A DNA stretch of 64,000 nucleotides from Symbiodinium microadriaticum (taxonomy: Eukaryota; Sar; Dinophyceae; Suessiales; Symbiodiniaceae). A model generated the notes under the pieces. The model had not been told where the DNA came from. It made no database searches and saw only the letters and a program-made list of their open reading frames with translations. The DNA is taken from positions 170,123 through 234,122 of the forward strand of contig LSRX01000290.1 in NCBI GenBank assembly GCA_001939145.1. The letters run 5' to 3'. Of the stretch, positions 44,240 to 53,845 are shown piece by piece (position 1 is the stretch's first letter; every line of letters begins with the position of its first letter). Position numbers and translations under genes: made by a program.

Positions 44240-46071
44240 GTTCCGGCAATATCAGCGTCCAAGAGCTCGGCTCGGCCTTCGCCCAGAGTGGCCTCCCTCT
44301 GCCGCGCGCTGGCTCGGTTCAGTCTCTCAGGTTCGGGGTATGCAGGCAAATTCACCCCAAAGGCACTTTAAGGGGATCACCGAAGCCCCAAATCCGGAGC
44401 CAATAGCCTTCAACCTTTTACGACCTGCTATGCGGATCCGAGCTGTGGGAATTGTGATTCGCTGAGGCTCCCGCAGCTGCATGGCCGCATGAAGGCTTTC
44501 AGGTTATCGCTGGGGGGGGCACAGTTGGGAAAGCGCCTTACTTAGGCGTTAGAACCGTTAGGATTGAGTCTCGGGATTTCGGGTGCTTTTGAACGTAAGG
44601 TTGAGCGTCAAGCTTTCCGGATGTTGGCGCAGAAGGCCTTGTGGAGCGCAGCTCTTCGAGGATTCGAGGCTCGCGTGTTGGTTCTGCTTGGGTCGCTGAG
44701 GCTTGTGGCGGTGGGGAGCCGGTATGACCAGGAGCCCTTAGCGTTACCGGGGTTTGGGGTTTGGGTTTACGGTCTACGGTTTCGGATTTAAAGGCTTTTG
44801 GGACTTACGGCAACCAGGAAGAAGTCGGCTGTGACAGCTTAGTATTGCTGACATTGATCTGCTGGGACATTGGCATGTTTTCCTACTGCCTCCTTGCTTC
44901 GAGGTTCTGGCTTCCTCAGCTTGGACTAGCACAGATCACGCGGGGTTCATGCGAAACTTAGTAACTTAGTGGACCTAAACTTAGGAACCCAGGGAGCATC
45001 TGAAAGGTCTGAAGGCTCTGCCCGGGCCCAAGAACTCGTAAAAAAAACTCCTCCTCAAAGGACAACCACGAGCCCCTAAATCTCAAGCCCCCTAGAGCCC
45101 CCGGCTTAAAATGCCCCGGAGCCCCTGGTATAGACTCTGAATGATGGGATGCGATTTACAGAGCACCAAAGTCTCTCTTAGCATCTAAACTCTCGGAGTC
45201 TCAGAGAGCTTCAGCCAAGCGTCGCAAGACCGATGTCCTGAGCACTCACGGGTTGCACCTTAATCGATGGCCCCTCATAAGAAAGACAAGCACATCACGT
45301 CACGATTTGCAAAACCAGGTAATGGAGTTCATCCCATCTCCATGTGTTGTATGCAGGACCAGAGTGGCACGCTGGAGTTCGACGAGTTTGTGCAGATGAT
45401 GACCGAGCTTTCTAGTGAGTAGGGCCAGCACCGCCCTCTTCCTCTCGTGTGCAGGTTCCCAACAGGTGTCACAGAGGCAAGAGCTGGTGGCCTTGGAGTT
45501 TTAATACCTAAAACTGTTTGCTCCTGCCCTTTCGCCACGAAACTCGAACCCCAAGCCCTTTCTTGTAGCTGCGCCTGGCGCGCTCCCCGGCCCCCCCTTG
45601 CGCCAAGAGAGGCGTGCGTCGATCGCTTTAAGAAAAGCGGGCCGCCTGCTTGATGCCAGGGGCGCGGTGTTCTGGGCTTCGGGTTCAGAGATCAGATTGT
45701 AGAGAAGGACCCTTGAAAGGTGTCTTGCATCCAGGAACCTGGTACTAAGGACCCAAGATGAATCCCAACAAGGCCATGGGGCCCAGGCTAGGTTTAATCC
45801 CATCGGCGACGAGGATGTCCCGCACCCTAAACCCATCCACACGCGCCTGGCTTCGAACCCGGACAAGCCTTGCCTGCATCGTCCGAGTCGTGCTAGTCCA
45901 AACCTTGATAGGTTGCTTTCATGGTCGAAGGGTTCCTTACAAGGGTTCCTTTAAGGGTTGTGTTAGAGGCCACTAGAAGATTGCCTGCGCAGGTGCTCCC
46001 TTGGAGAAGCAGTATGCTGCTCCGCCGGCGGTAGCGTACCGGGCAGCACTCCAGGCCGATGGTCAGAGCAG
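44240..46071 (+). CDS. EF-hand protein, four phase-consistent exons
   Basis: Exons: 44240-44316 (GT + SGNISVQELGSAFAQSGLPL...), 44600-44674 (VERQAFRMLAQKALWSAALR-GFEAR), 45357-45414 (DQSGTLEFDEFVQMMTELS + A) and 45993-46071 (GT + APLEKQYAAPPAVAYRAALQ...). The first gives the second half of one calcium loop (S-G-N-I-S-V-Q-E), the third gives most of another (D-Q-S-G-T-L-E-F-D-E). Acceptors are AG|G and the 45414 donor is A|GTGAGT. Residues 1-2 of the second loop should come from an exon not yet found, so at least one exon is missing between 44674 and 45357. Calmodulin/centrin-like calcium sensor is the likely class. Confidence 0.6.
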
Positions 46072-46147
46072 GTCATGGTTCAGACTTTGGGGTTTAGGGA
46101 GTTTGGGGTGTAGGGCGGTTCGGGCTTAGACTTTGGGGTCTATCCCG

Positions 46148-46153
46148 CTCCCG

Positions 46154-46189
<36 letters not shown>

Positions 46190-46345
46190 GTCTCTGTCTG
46201 GATTGAAGTAACCGGCAACCCATCGCATGTGGCAACATTTGCAACTCAATTGGCGGAGCGCTGCACCCATGTTAGTATACATATATGTACATATATACAC
46301 ACACACACACACATATATATATACACACATACATACACGTATACC
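46148..46345 (+). repeat. (CT)n and (CA)n/(TA)n microsatellites
   Basis: CT repeats at 46152-46198, CA and TA repeats at 46284-46342. Confidence 0.9.
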
Positions 46346-46399
46346 TATACAGTTAACGGATCAGGTTTGCTTCTCTTGCAAGGCAGCGGCAAGGCAGCA

Positions 46400-46844
46400 A
46401 AGCCCACAAAGCCCGCCAGGGGCTGAGACGACGAGCCTCAGCGATTCGTTAAACCCAGATCTACAGGGAGTTGGAACACTGGAGACGTCGACTTTTCGAT
46501 GAGGATGCAGAGCTTGCGGAACCTATACTCCGGACGCTTAGTAACACCTAGCAGTAGAGACACGTAGGAAGCCCATATCGACCCAGGCACGGCCCACCGC
46601 AGACTCAACAGTCTCAACCGAAAGAAACACACAGACATACTTTTCCAGCATCCGCCCAAATTCTACAGCCGGGCATGCTGCAGAAGCCCAAACTCTGAAG
46701 TGACCCACCATATCTTGCAACCACTGGTACGCACCCACGTCAGAGTTCATAGTCATAAGCCATAAGCCAGAGTAAAAGCTATAGAAACTAGGTCAGCTAT
46801 TTCACGAACCCGAATCCCGAGTCCCGAACTATTAGGAAAAAATA
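46400..46844. other. No supported gene
   Basis: Ordinary sequence without a credible frame. Confidence 0.4.
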
Positions 46845-46906
46845 CCCTATACCCTAAACCCTAAACCCAAAACCCTAAACTCAAAACCCAAAACCCTAAA
46901 CCGTGC
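46845..46906 (+). repeat. CCCTAAA telomere-like tract
   Basis: CCCTAAAC and AAAACCC units directly precede the acceptor of the exon at 46911. Confidence 0.9.
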
Positions 46907-46910
46907 GAAG

Positions 46911-46994
46911 GTCCAGCTCACCAGCATCTGCCGAGGAGAGCAGCGCGCTGCACCCCCCTCCCCCCCCCCCGGGTCCGAAGGCTGTGAGGCATAG
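46911..46994 (+). CDS. Small exon, possible gene end
   Basis: After GTGCGAAG the frame encodes VQLTSICRGEQRAAPPSPPP and GSEGCEA then TAG. A C10 run lies inside, so indels are possible. A TTTAGGG tract follows. Confidence 0.35.
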   Translation, partial: VQLTSICRGEQRAAPPSPPPGSEGCEA

Positions 46995-47035
46995 AGGGTT
47001 TAGGGTCTTTAGGGTTGGAAGCCTCCTCGGTTAGA

Positions 47036-47712
47036 AAGAAAGGCAGATGATGGTTTGATATTAAGGCAGAATAAAGGTACAGTGAAGGCACTAGAAAGGT
47101 AGAGCCCTGAGATCTGCAAAGGCGGAGGAAAGGTGCAGTAAAGGCACAGAAAAGGCAATTGGCAATTCTGGGGGAAGGGCCCGGGTTGGGAGGGGCCACG
47201 GGGTGTCACACAGGTGAAGGCTGCTCACTGAAGGGTGGCCTTTGCGGGATTGCCTTTCTGCTGCCTTTTGCGTGCCTTTCCCAGCCCAGGCTCTGCGCCT
47301 CTTTTTTGCCTTCGGTTGGGGGGGGTTGCCGGCAGGAGCTGCCGTCGTGGCTGGATTGTGCTCTCCTTATGTAAAAGGCAGAAAAAAGGCAAAACAAAGG
47401 CAATAAAAAGGCAAACAAAAGGCAATAAAAAGGCAAACAAAAGGCAATAAAAAGGCAAACAAACAAAAGACAACGCCGAGACCCCTCAAGACGAGCAAAA
47501 GGCAAAACAAAAACAACCCCACAGCTTATGTTCAGACTGTCTAAAGGCTTGGCCCCGTTAGAAGATGTGATCGGACCACACTCTTTTATTTGCCTTTCTG
47601 CTGCCTTGTAATCGCCTTTCGTTTGCCTTTCATTTGCCTTGTCGGCAATTACGGCTTTCCCTTCTTATTGCCTTGCATGTGCCTTTCTACTACCTTTCAT
47701 TTGCCTTTTCTT
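47036..47712. repeat. Four alternating blocks of AAAGGCA / TGCCTTT
   Basis: AAAGGCA-type words cluster at 47036-47160 and 47375-47465, and the reverse complement TGCCTTT clusters at 47236-47310 and 47588-47710. Orientation alternates +, -, +, -. Confidence 0.8.
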
Positions 47713-47755
47713 CAACCCAAAAGTTCAAACCACTCTAAGGACGAGAGGATTCCAA

Positions 47756-47800
47756 CTTTAGGGTTTAGGGTTTCGGGTTTAGGGTTTAGGGTTTAGGGAG
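47756..47800 (+). repeat. TTTAGGG telomere-like tract
   Basis: Six near-perfect units with one TTTCGGG variant. Confidence 0.9.
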
Positions 47801-48079
47801 CATTGAGTGCCCTTTCGGGTTAGGGTCTTCTGCTTTGGGCCAGTTAGTTGAGGCTTACCATGGCCTTTAAGACCTCCAGGGCGTTTCAGGGCTTTTCGTC
47901 GCCTTCAGGGCGATTAGAGTTTAGGGACGAGGAGGAGGACAGAAAGGGCTTGGGGTTTCAGCGTTTCAAGTAGGGTATCTTGTAGGGTTCTAGGACCAGG
48001 ATAGATCCGAGCCCGGCCTCTAAGAAAGTTCTTTAGATTTAGGACTGGGGGGTGTGTTGGGGTTCAGGGTTCTCTCAAG

Positions 48080-48140
48080 CACCCTAAACCCTAAACCCTA
48101 AACCCTCAACCCAAAACCCTAAACCCTAAAGCCTGAAGCC
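48080..48140 (+). repeat. CCCTAAA tract forming the 3' part of an intron
   Basis: Units decay to GCCTGAAGCCTCAAGCC before the acceptor GTCGCAG at 48154. Confidence 0.85.
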
Positions 48141-48154
48141 TCAAGCCGTCGCAG

Positions 48155-48446
48155 GAGCCAGCCTTGACAACGCCCACGGCTGGAGCGGGGTATGGGCCGC
48201 CGCTTTCCCTGCAGCCGCGACTCCAGCCTTCGAGTTCCGGGACTTCGCGGCTTCATCTTCGGCTTAGGGTTTGGGGTTTAGGGCTTAGGGTTTAGGGTTT
48301 AGGGCTTTGGGCGAGCTCAGTTCAAGCCTGTGGAAAAGGGCTTAGGGCTTAGGGCTTAGGGTTTAGGGTTTAGGGTTAAGGGGCTCACTATGGCTCAGCT
48401 ACACGGACGGAAGAGAAGCTTCAAGACGGCACAGCCGATTTTTCCA
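48155..48446 (+). CDS. Two exons around a telomere-like intron
   Basis: Exon 48155-48261 encodes ASLDNAHGWSGVWAAAFPAA then ATPAFEFRDFAASSS. It is GC-rich and enclosed on both sides by telomere-like repeat. A GC donor (TCG|GCTTAGGG) starts the intron. The next coding-like piece follows ATGGCTCAG at about 48399 (LHGRKRSFKTAQPIFP, then TGA) and is phase-compatible. No family recognised. The first exon is convincing, the second less so. Confidence 0.45.
48262..48398 (+). repeat. TTTAGGG intron carrying the introner core
   Basis: TTTAGGG and CTTAGGG units flank GAGCTCAGTTCAAGCCTGTG (48313-48332), the same core seen inside the LRR-gene insertion at 2581-2600. Confidence 0.8.
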
Positions 48447-48763
48447 TGAGGGCGAGCATTGTAATTGCTGCCGTTGTCGGGGTTCTTTTTCTTCGAGTCG
48501 TCCTTCCTTTGCATTTGCCACTGTTGTCTTTATGCTTGGCGGCAGTGTCGTGTTGTTGTTCGTGCGATCGGATGTCGGGTGCATGTTCCCCCCACGGCCC
48601 CACCAGGCCGATCCTAGATGGCCTGCAGCAAGAAAGCAATATCGCGAACATCGACCCCAGATCTGCCAAGATAGCTGCAGTGGGGATACCATCAGCCAGC
48701 ACATCCAATTCCACCACCTCCAGTAGTTCTACCAAGACTCACGGAATCATGGAACCAGTGCAT

Positions 48764-48866
48764 GTGGGTAGTTCTCTAAATTAGGTTGCCTTTTTAGGTA
48801 CCCAATAGTATGGCACCCTTACAAAAAGGACTCCAAAAGGGACCCCTAGTTTAGAAAACTACCCAT
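48764..48866. mobile_element. MITE-like inverted-repeat element, copy F
   Basis: GGGTAGTTCTCTAAATTAGG is mirrored by CCTAGTTTAGAAAACTACCC. This is the best-preserved copy, with TG/CA immediately outside. Confidence 0.88.
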
Positions 48867-49604
48867 ATGTCCACTGTAATCATCCCTCCACCCGGACCCT
48901 GAGCTTTGGGCCCAAGTCATCTCCCAAACGTCACGACCGTGCCAAGACCTGCTGCCTCCGCTCCTGTGTGCGTAGAGCCGCGGAGGCGCCCCGTGTTAGG
49001 GGTTTAGAGGGTTTTGGGGCTCCGGCTTGGGCTGAGGGAGTCGAAGTGTTGGAGGGGTTTAGCTCAGTTTGACATCGCATAGTTCTCAGGGGGTCAGAGA
49101 TGATTAGTGTCCCACTTGCCTTGGTAGGTCTAGTTGGAAGATGGCTGCAGCTACTGCTCCCCGCCAACCAGCGTCTGATCCCTTGATGAACAGATCTGGA
49201 TGAGGGTGCCAGGGCTTTGGCAAAGCCTTCCGAAACTTTAAACCCCGCACCACCCCACTCTCGTCTTTTTGGGGTAGGCCGGCGCTGGTCGAGTCAGCCT
49301 TGTCAGAAAAAAATACATTTCCAGCCCCAGCAGGGTCTGGGGCTGCCAAATTCTAAAGGGGCGGCTGACCAACACACGGCAAAGGACGCTGGCTGGGCTG
49401 GCCGCCATGCTGGGACTCTGCCGCAACCCTCGACTGGCCGCCTCCAACCAGCAAAACGCCCCAGCCCGGACAACCTGGATTTGGAAGCCGAAGCCCATCC
49501 CTTCTTTGGCGAAGCTCTTAGCGCAGTCACTTTGTCACTTGGGGCCCGGATCAAGAGCTCAGGGAGTTCCAAACCCGGAACATTCATTAGACCCTGATGG
49601 AGTT
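48867..49604. other. No supported gene
   Basis: GC-rich frames overlap on both strands (49217-49597) without motifs. Confidence 0.35.
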
Positions 49605-49607
49605 TGG

Positions 49608-49697
49608 GAAGCTTATTATTATTATTACTACTACTACTATCATTATTATCATTACTACTGTTACTATTATTACTATCATTAGTATCATTATTGTCAC
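49608..49697 (+). repeat. (ATT/ACT)n microsatellite
   Basis: TTATTATTATTACTACTAC-type triplets. Confidence 0.9.
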
Positions 49698-50547
49698 ATT
49701 ATTTGTGTGAGGAGCAAGCCGGCCAAACTGGATGCACAGAGCTCGGCGACTGCCCAGCGCGTTCGCAGTGAGATGTGCGTGAGGGATCCCGTGGCAGGTT
49801 AGCAACAGGTTAACATAAAGGCCTAAATAGTTACCTGACTTGTATTATTCCTTTGGGTTCCTTCGTATAATTATAGCGTGATAAGCCAAATCAAAATCCG
49901 GAATCCTCCTGACATGACTCGGGAACCTGAAAGATCCCGAAAGTCTATGAGATCCCTAAATTTTTAAAGGCCCCAAATGCTAAACCCTGGCATGTCCGAG
50001 GGTGAGCCCGCCGCAACCCTACTGTCACTGGATTCCAGTTGGGTCGCGATGTGGGCTTGGGCTCGTCCTGCACTTCGTGGTCTTTGCTTCTGGTTGCTTG
50101 AAAGACGTCTTTTCCGTCGTCCACTAAGGTCTGGGGCGAAGATCTCTGGAGCTGATCCAGATCCAATTCCTGATAGCGCCAGGGGAAGGGGCTGTCAGAC
50201 AGTCTCAAGCCCGCAGGAGTTGCCATCCCAGATGCTAAACCCAAAACTCAGAGGAGATGACATGCACAGGTTCAAGAAAGCTGACAGCCAGCGGGTGTTT
50301 CAGAGGCGAAAAACCCTGGCGAATGCCGTGGAATGCACGCCGACAAACAAAAGAGGGGGACAGGGGGAGGGTTCGGCGAATCTCGTCGTGGATGGAACAG
50401 AAGAAGGATCTTGATGTGTAGGGCCTGCATGGGGGCAGTTTGTTCTGGACTGCCTACTAGGCCGAAAATCATGGTCATGTTGGTTCTACAAGACGGTGTC
50501 AAGCCCCAGAACACACACACACACAGATAGCTAGCTATATGTATGTG

Positions 50548-50591
<44 letters not shown>

Positions 50592-51582
50592 CATACACAC
50601 ACACATACACATATGTATATGTATATGTATAAATCACATCTATGAGCACAGCCTCCAAGAGGTCAGAAGACCTTCTCGTGTTCTATGACGGTTTAGGATT
50701 TGTGTTTGACTCCTCAGGCCAGATTCCCAAGCTGAGGCCTTCGAGTGCGATCAGAATCACAAGCGGTGTTTGGCAAAGGTGCTGCAAGAGGTTGTAGAAG
50801 GCGCGCCTCTCCTGTAGAATTGGGTCATGATGACGTTGGAGTATACGCCGGCACGGCGGACACCCGTAAGCCATCAGCCATAAAATCCTCAACTTTGCAC
50901 CTTGAGCCCGAAGCCCCTAGCATGTTGACTTCATGCCATAAACCCTAGCATGCAGCCTTCAGCCAGTGGGATTTGGACTCCGCCATCATCCTCACCTAGT
51001 CCGCCAATCCGTGGGAGTCTGAACACTCGTCTTCTTACTCTTACATTGCCCTGACCGCTCCTTCCTTTGCGAGCGTGAGAGCGGAGAAAAAGCAGCATGG
51101 TCCGAGGAGTCCTGGGTCCGAAACCCCAAAGCCACACGTGAACCCTAGGCTAAGAGCTAGAATCCCAGACTGGTCTTATTTTAGAGGTGCAGGATTTCGG
51201 GGTTTGGGGTTCGGTTTAAGGATTCAGCCCGAACCGAGCACCCTGCCGGCAGGTCAGAATGGATCCCTCACCTGCTTCCTTTGCCGAAGTCCGCGCCGAA
51301 ACTCCCTGGACCAAGCTAGATGCGGGGTTTCGAGGGAGAGCTAGCATCGGGCAAGAGACTCTCTACCGGAGCAACAGCCAAGGGAAAGATTTAGACAGCA
51401 AGGCTCCTACTGTTGCACCCAACAGCTGCACACCAACCCGAGCTGAAGATAAAGGCTGGAGTGGAGCCCAAGAGCAATCCAACAGCATGCTTCGATATTT
51501 TTAGTTTGTAATCTATTGATAATGCTAGAAAGGCTCCGATCATATTTTACATGAATAAAAATCAGATCGACAACGCTGGAAG
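49698..51582. other. No supported gene; CA/TA microsatellite at 50511-50632
   Basis: Frames at 49977-50414 and 51259-51504 lack motifs. The microsatellite is a compound CA, TA and GTATAT array. Confidence 0.4.
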
Positions 51583-51687
51583 CACCCCTCCCATTGTGCT
51601 CTGCAACCTCCTGCGTCTGCGGCGAGCCAGCGGCGGCCGGCCCCCGAGTCCCGGAACTCGCCCGAAACGATTTGCGGGCGAGGACGT
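51583..51687 (+). CDS. GC-rich candidate exon before a telomere-like intron
   Basis: After GCTGGAAG the frame encodes PPIVLCNLLRLRRASGGRPP then SPGTRPKRFAGED up to GAC|GTAGAG. GC rises sharply against AT-rich flanks. The intron start is GTAGAGTTGTAGAG followed by TTTAGGG units. Confidence 0.38.
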
Positions 51688-51689
51688 AG

Positions 51690-51795
51690 AGTTGTAGAGT
51701 TGTAGAGTCGCTTAGAGGGTTTAGGTTTAGGGTTTAGGGTTCAGGGTTTAGGGTTTAGGGTTTAGGGTTGTAGAGTTGTAGAGTTGTAGAGGGTC
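51690..51795 (+). repeat. GTAGAGTT and TTTAGGG repeats
   Basis: GTTGTAGA repeats flank a perfect TTTAGGG tract on both sides (51690-51710 and 51768-51791). Confidence 0.9.
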
Positions 51796-51909
51796 CTTGT
51801 TGAACTACGGGCTGCTCTGTGCGAGTACTGCTGGTTTTGAGACGAGCCTGTGAGAGATAGTGGGACGGGGCGGCTGCACCCAAAGGAGTCCTTTGGCGTG
51901 GGTTCGAGT

Positions 51910-52019
51910 CCCAGAGACTCCAATATCCCTTAATTAAGGAAGAAAATTAAAATTATACTGGGAACCCTAACATGCTTTGAGGTATATTCCTCAATTAAGG
52001 CATATTGGAGTCTCTGGGG
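51910..52019. repeat. Imperfect 32-nt inverted repeat
   Basis: CCCAGAGACTCCAATATCCC and TTAATTAAGGAA on the left are mirrored by TTCCTCAATTAAGG and CATATTGGAGTCTCTGGGG on the right. Immediately left is GGTTCGAGTCCC, a Pol III B-box-like word. Confidence 0.75.
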
Positions 52020-52435
52020 TCGGGAATCTGGACAAAATGCAGAAGCTATTGGCCTTGCGCGGTAGATGTTGAAGACATCGGACACCCAAGCGCCTTCAGG
52101 AGAGGGCTGAAACCTTACTGCTGTTGATGACAGAAATCCTGCATTGCCTTAAGGACCTTAAACTATGGGAAGTATGGTATATTCCCTGTGATGGGTAATG
52201 CAGGCTTTGTATCATCAACCCTTTCAAGGTCTTGAATACAATGTAAGGCATATTCCTGAACTGAGACCTCTGGGGCCCCTGCCAGAACATCCCCACCGCA
52301 GCACCTAGAGCATCCCAAAAGAGGGCGTAGGCTTCATCTCCACCTGAGGAGTTCGAACGCGGCACGACGAAGTCAAGTGGAAAGAGCAATAGGGCTCTAG
52401 ACTGCCGAGGTTTCGGGTTCAGCGTCTAGAGCGTT
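52020..52435. other. No supported gene
   Basis: AT-rich sequence including a partial echo of the preceding right arm at about 52243-52279 (AAGGCATATTCCTG, CTCTGGGG). Confidence 0.4.
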
Positions 52436-52548
52436 CAGCAGCCTCGGACGCGGAAGCGGAAGCCCAGCATACTCCCTGGCCCTTAAGGCGCAGCCCCATG
52501 AGCACTCAGACGCTGGGCTCCGCTCTTGGCAGCCGTGCGTTGAGGGCT
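52436..52548 (+). CDS. Weak candidate exon
   Basis: The frame encodes SPAYSLALKAQPHEHSDAGL and RSWQPC before a GTTGAG donor-like site. No motif. Confidence 0.25.
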
Positions 52549-53701
52549 CGTAGAGTGCCGGGTTTCAAGGTTTCCGTGCCTAGTTCCTTTTGTGGGTTTG
52601 GAGGTATCTACATGTAACATCAGCGCCCAGCTGTAGAGCCCCGGTTCACAAAAAGGGCTTACAGTTCTGGGTTCGTTTGTGGGACCCCAGACCTTTGGCA
52701 TGGTTTTTGATTTCAGTGCTTTCAGGGCCTAGGCCCTGAGACCACCTAGCATAGAAATAGGGTTCAGGGTTTAGGGTTCAAAGTTTCGGGGCTGCGGCTT
52801 GCTGGAGGTAGCACGCTAGCCCGGCTTGGGCCCGCTGGTACTGTACTCTGTGTGCAGTTTCGCCCCCCCCCCCCGCCTGCTGGGCCCCTTAACCGAAGCT
52901 CGAAACCCAAAGCTCCAAAAACCTAACCTGCGCTGACTTGACGTCTCATGCTGTTGGCAAGGCCCACTACCGCCACCGGCCAATGCCTGCGAGCTTAGCA
53001 TCTATGTGGTTTCAGTAGGAAGTTGTGTCCAAAGATGACCCTACTCCCGAAGCCGAAACCTAAGGTTACATCCCGGTACCACTCCTAGAAAGCACGACCG
53101 CTAAGCATCCAAAATCACCCAGGCCCCTTCCCCTCTCTGAGCGCATCAGTACACCCAATCAAAAGGAGCTACAAAAACCCAAAACCGCTCACCCTAACTC
53201 ACACACTGGGACTTTGCAGGGGTGACCCGAAGTCTGGTACTGCGCCCTCCAACATTTTCCCAACCTCACAGTCGAGGGTTAGGCTTTAGGGGTTCGGGGA
53301 GCTCGCAGCTCTCAGCTATAAATCCTACCCATTGATCCCAAGACTCACAGGGAGAGAAGAGGGCCTTTGAACTGGATTTGCCCCGCAGGGCCTGCTCGAG
53401 AAGCGATATCGGACAATCCCTGCTATAAATACAGTATATGATGTACCCCAGTCCTATTCTAATTATCAAGGCTCCTTTTTGTGGCATCCCCGCACCGCAC
53501 TTTGCCATGTCGCCCAAAAACGACATGCACCCTTCACGAGAGCCGATAGAATCACGAGTTCCCAAAGCCTGCCTGTCTTGCCAGCAGTGCCAGATAATAT
53601 TTGCAAGACGCCCGAGCCCTCAACCCTAGCACTGCAAAACCCAAAGCCTAAGTTTTCCTGGGATCCTAAATCCTAAACACACCCACATGTGACATCAGAA
53701 G
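52549..53701. other. No supported gene
   Basis: TTCAGGG/TTTAGGG units at 52761-52775, a C11 run at 52865, and short frames without motifs. Confidence 0.4.
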
Positions 53702-53799
53702 CCCAAGGAAGCTCCCTGACCCAGCTGTCATATCCCCTCGCAAAGGCCCTGAGCCAGACCTCTGGCAATCTCAAAGCTGATGGCAGGCCAAGGGCCCGG
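53702..53799 (+). CDS. Exon whose donor is the first base of a telomere-like tract
   Basis: After ACATCAGAAG the frame encodes QGSSLTQLSYPLAKALSQTS then GNLKADGRPRAR. The last codon CGG is followed directly by GTTTAGGGTTTAGGG, so the repeat supplies the GT donor. Coding character is good; no family recognised. Confidence 0.48.
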
Positions 53800-53845
53800 G
53801 TTTAGGGTTTAGGGTTCGGGGTTTAGGGTTTGGGGTTTAGGGATA
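53800..53845 (+). repeat. TTTAGGG tract at an exon end
   Basis: GTTTAGGG units with TTCGGGG and TTTGGGG variants start exactly at the exon boundary. Confidence 0.9.

Noticed and set aside
48446-48784. 112-codon frame with hydrophobic N-terminus (MRASIVIAAVVGVLFLR)
   Set aside because: Its end is encoded by the MITE-like element, and overlapping frames on both strands are of similar length. It may still be tested.
51840-51922. tRNA gene
   Set aside because: Only a T-arm-like word is present; no A box, anticodon arm or complete acceptor stem could be folded.
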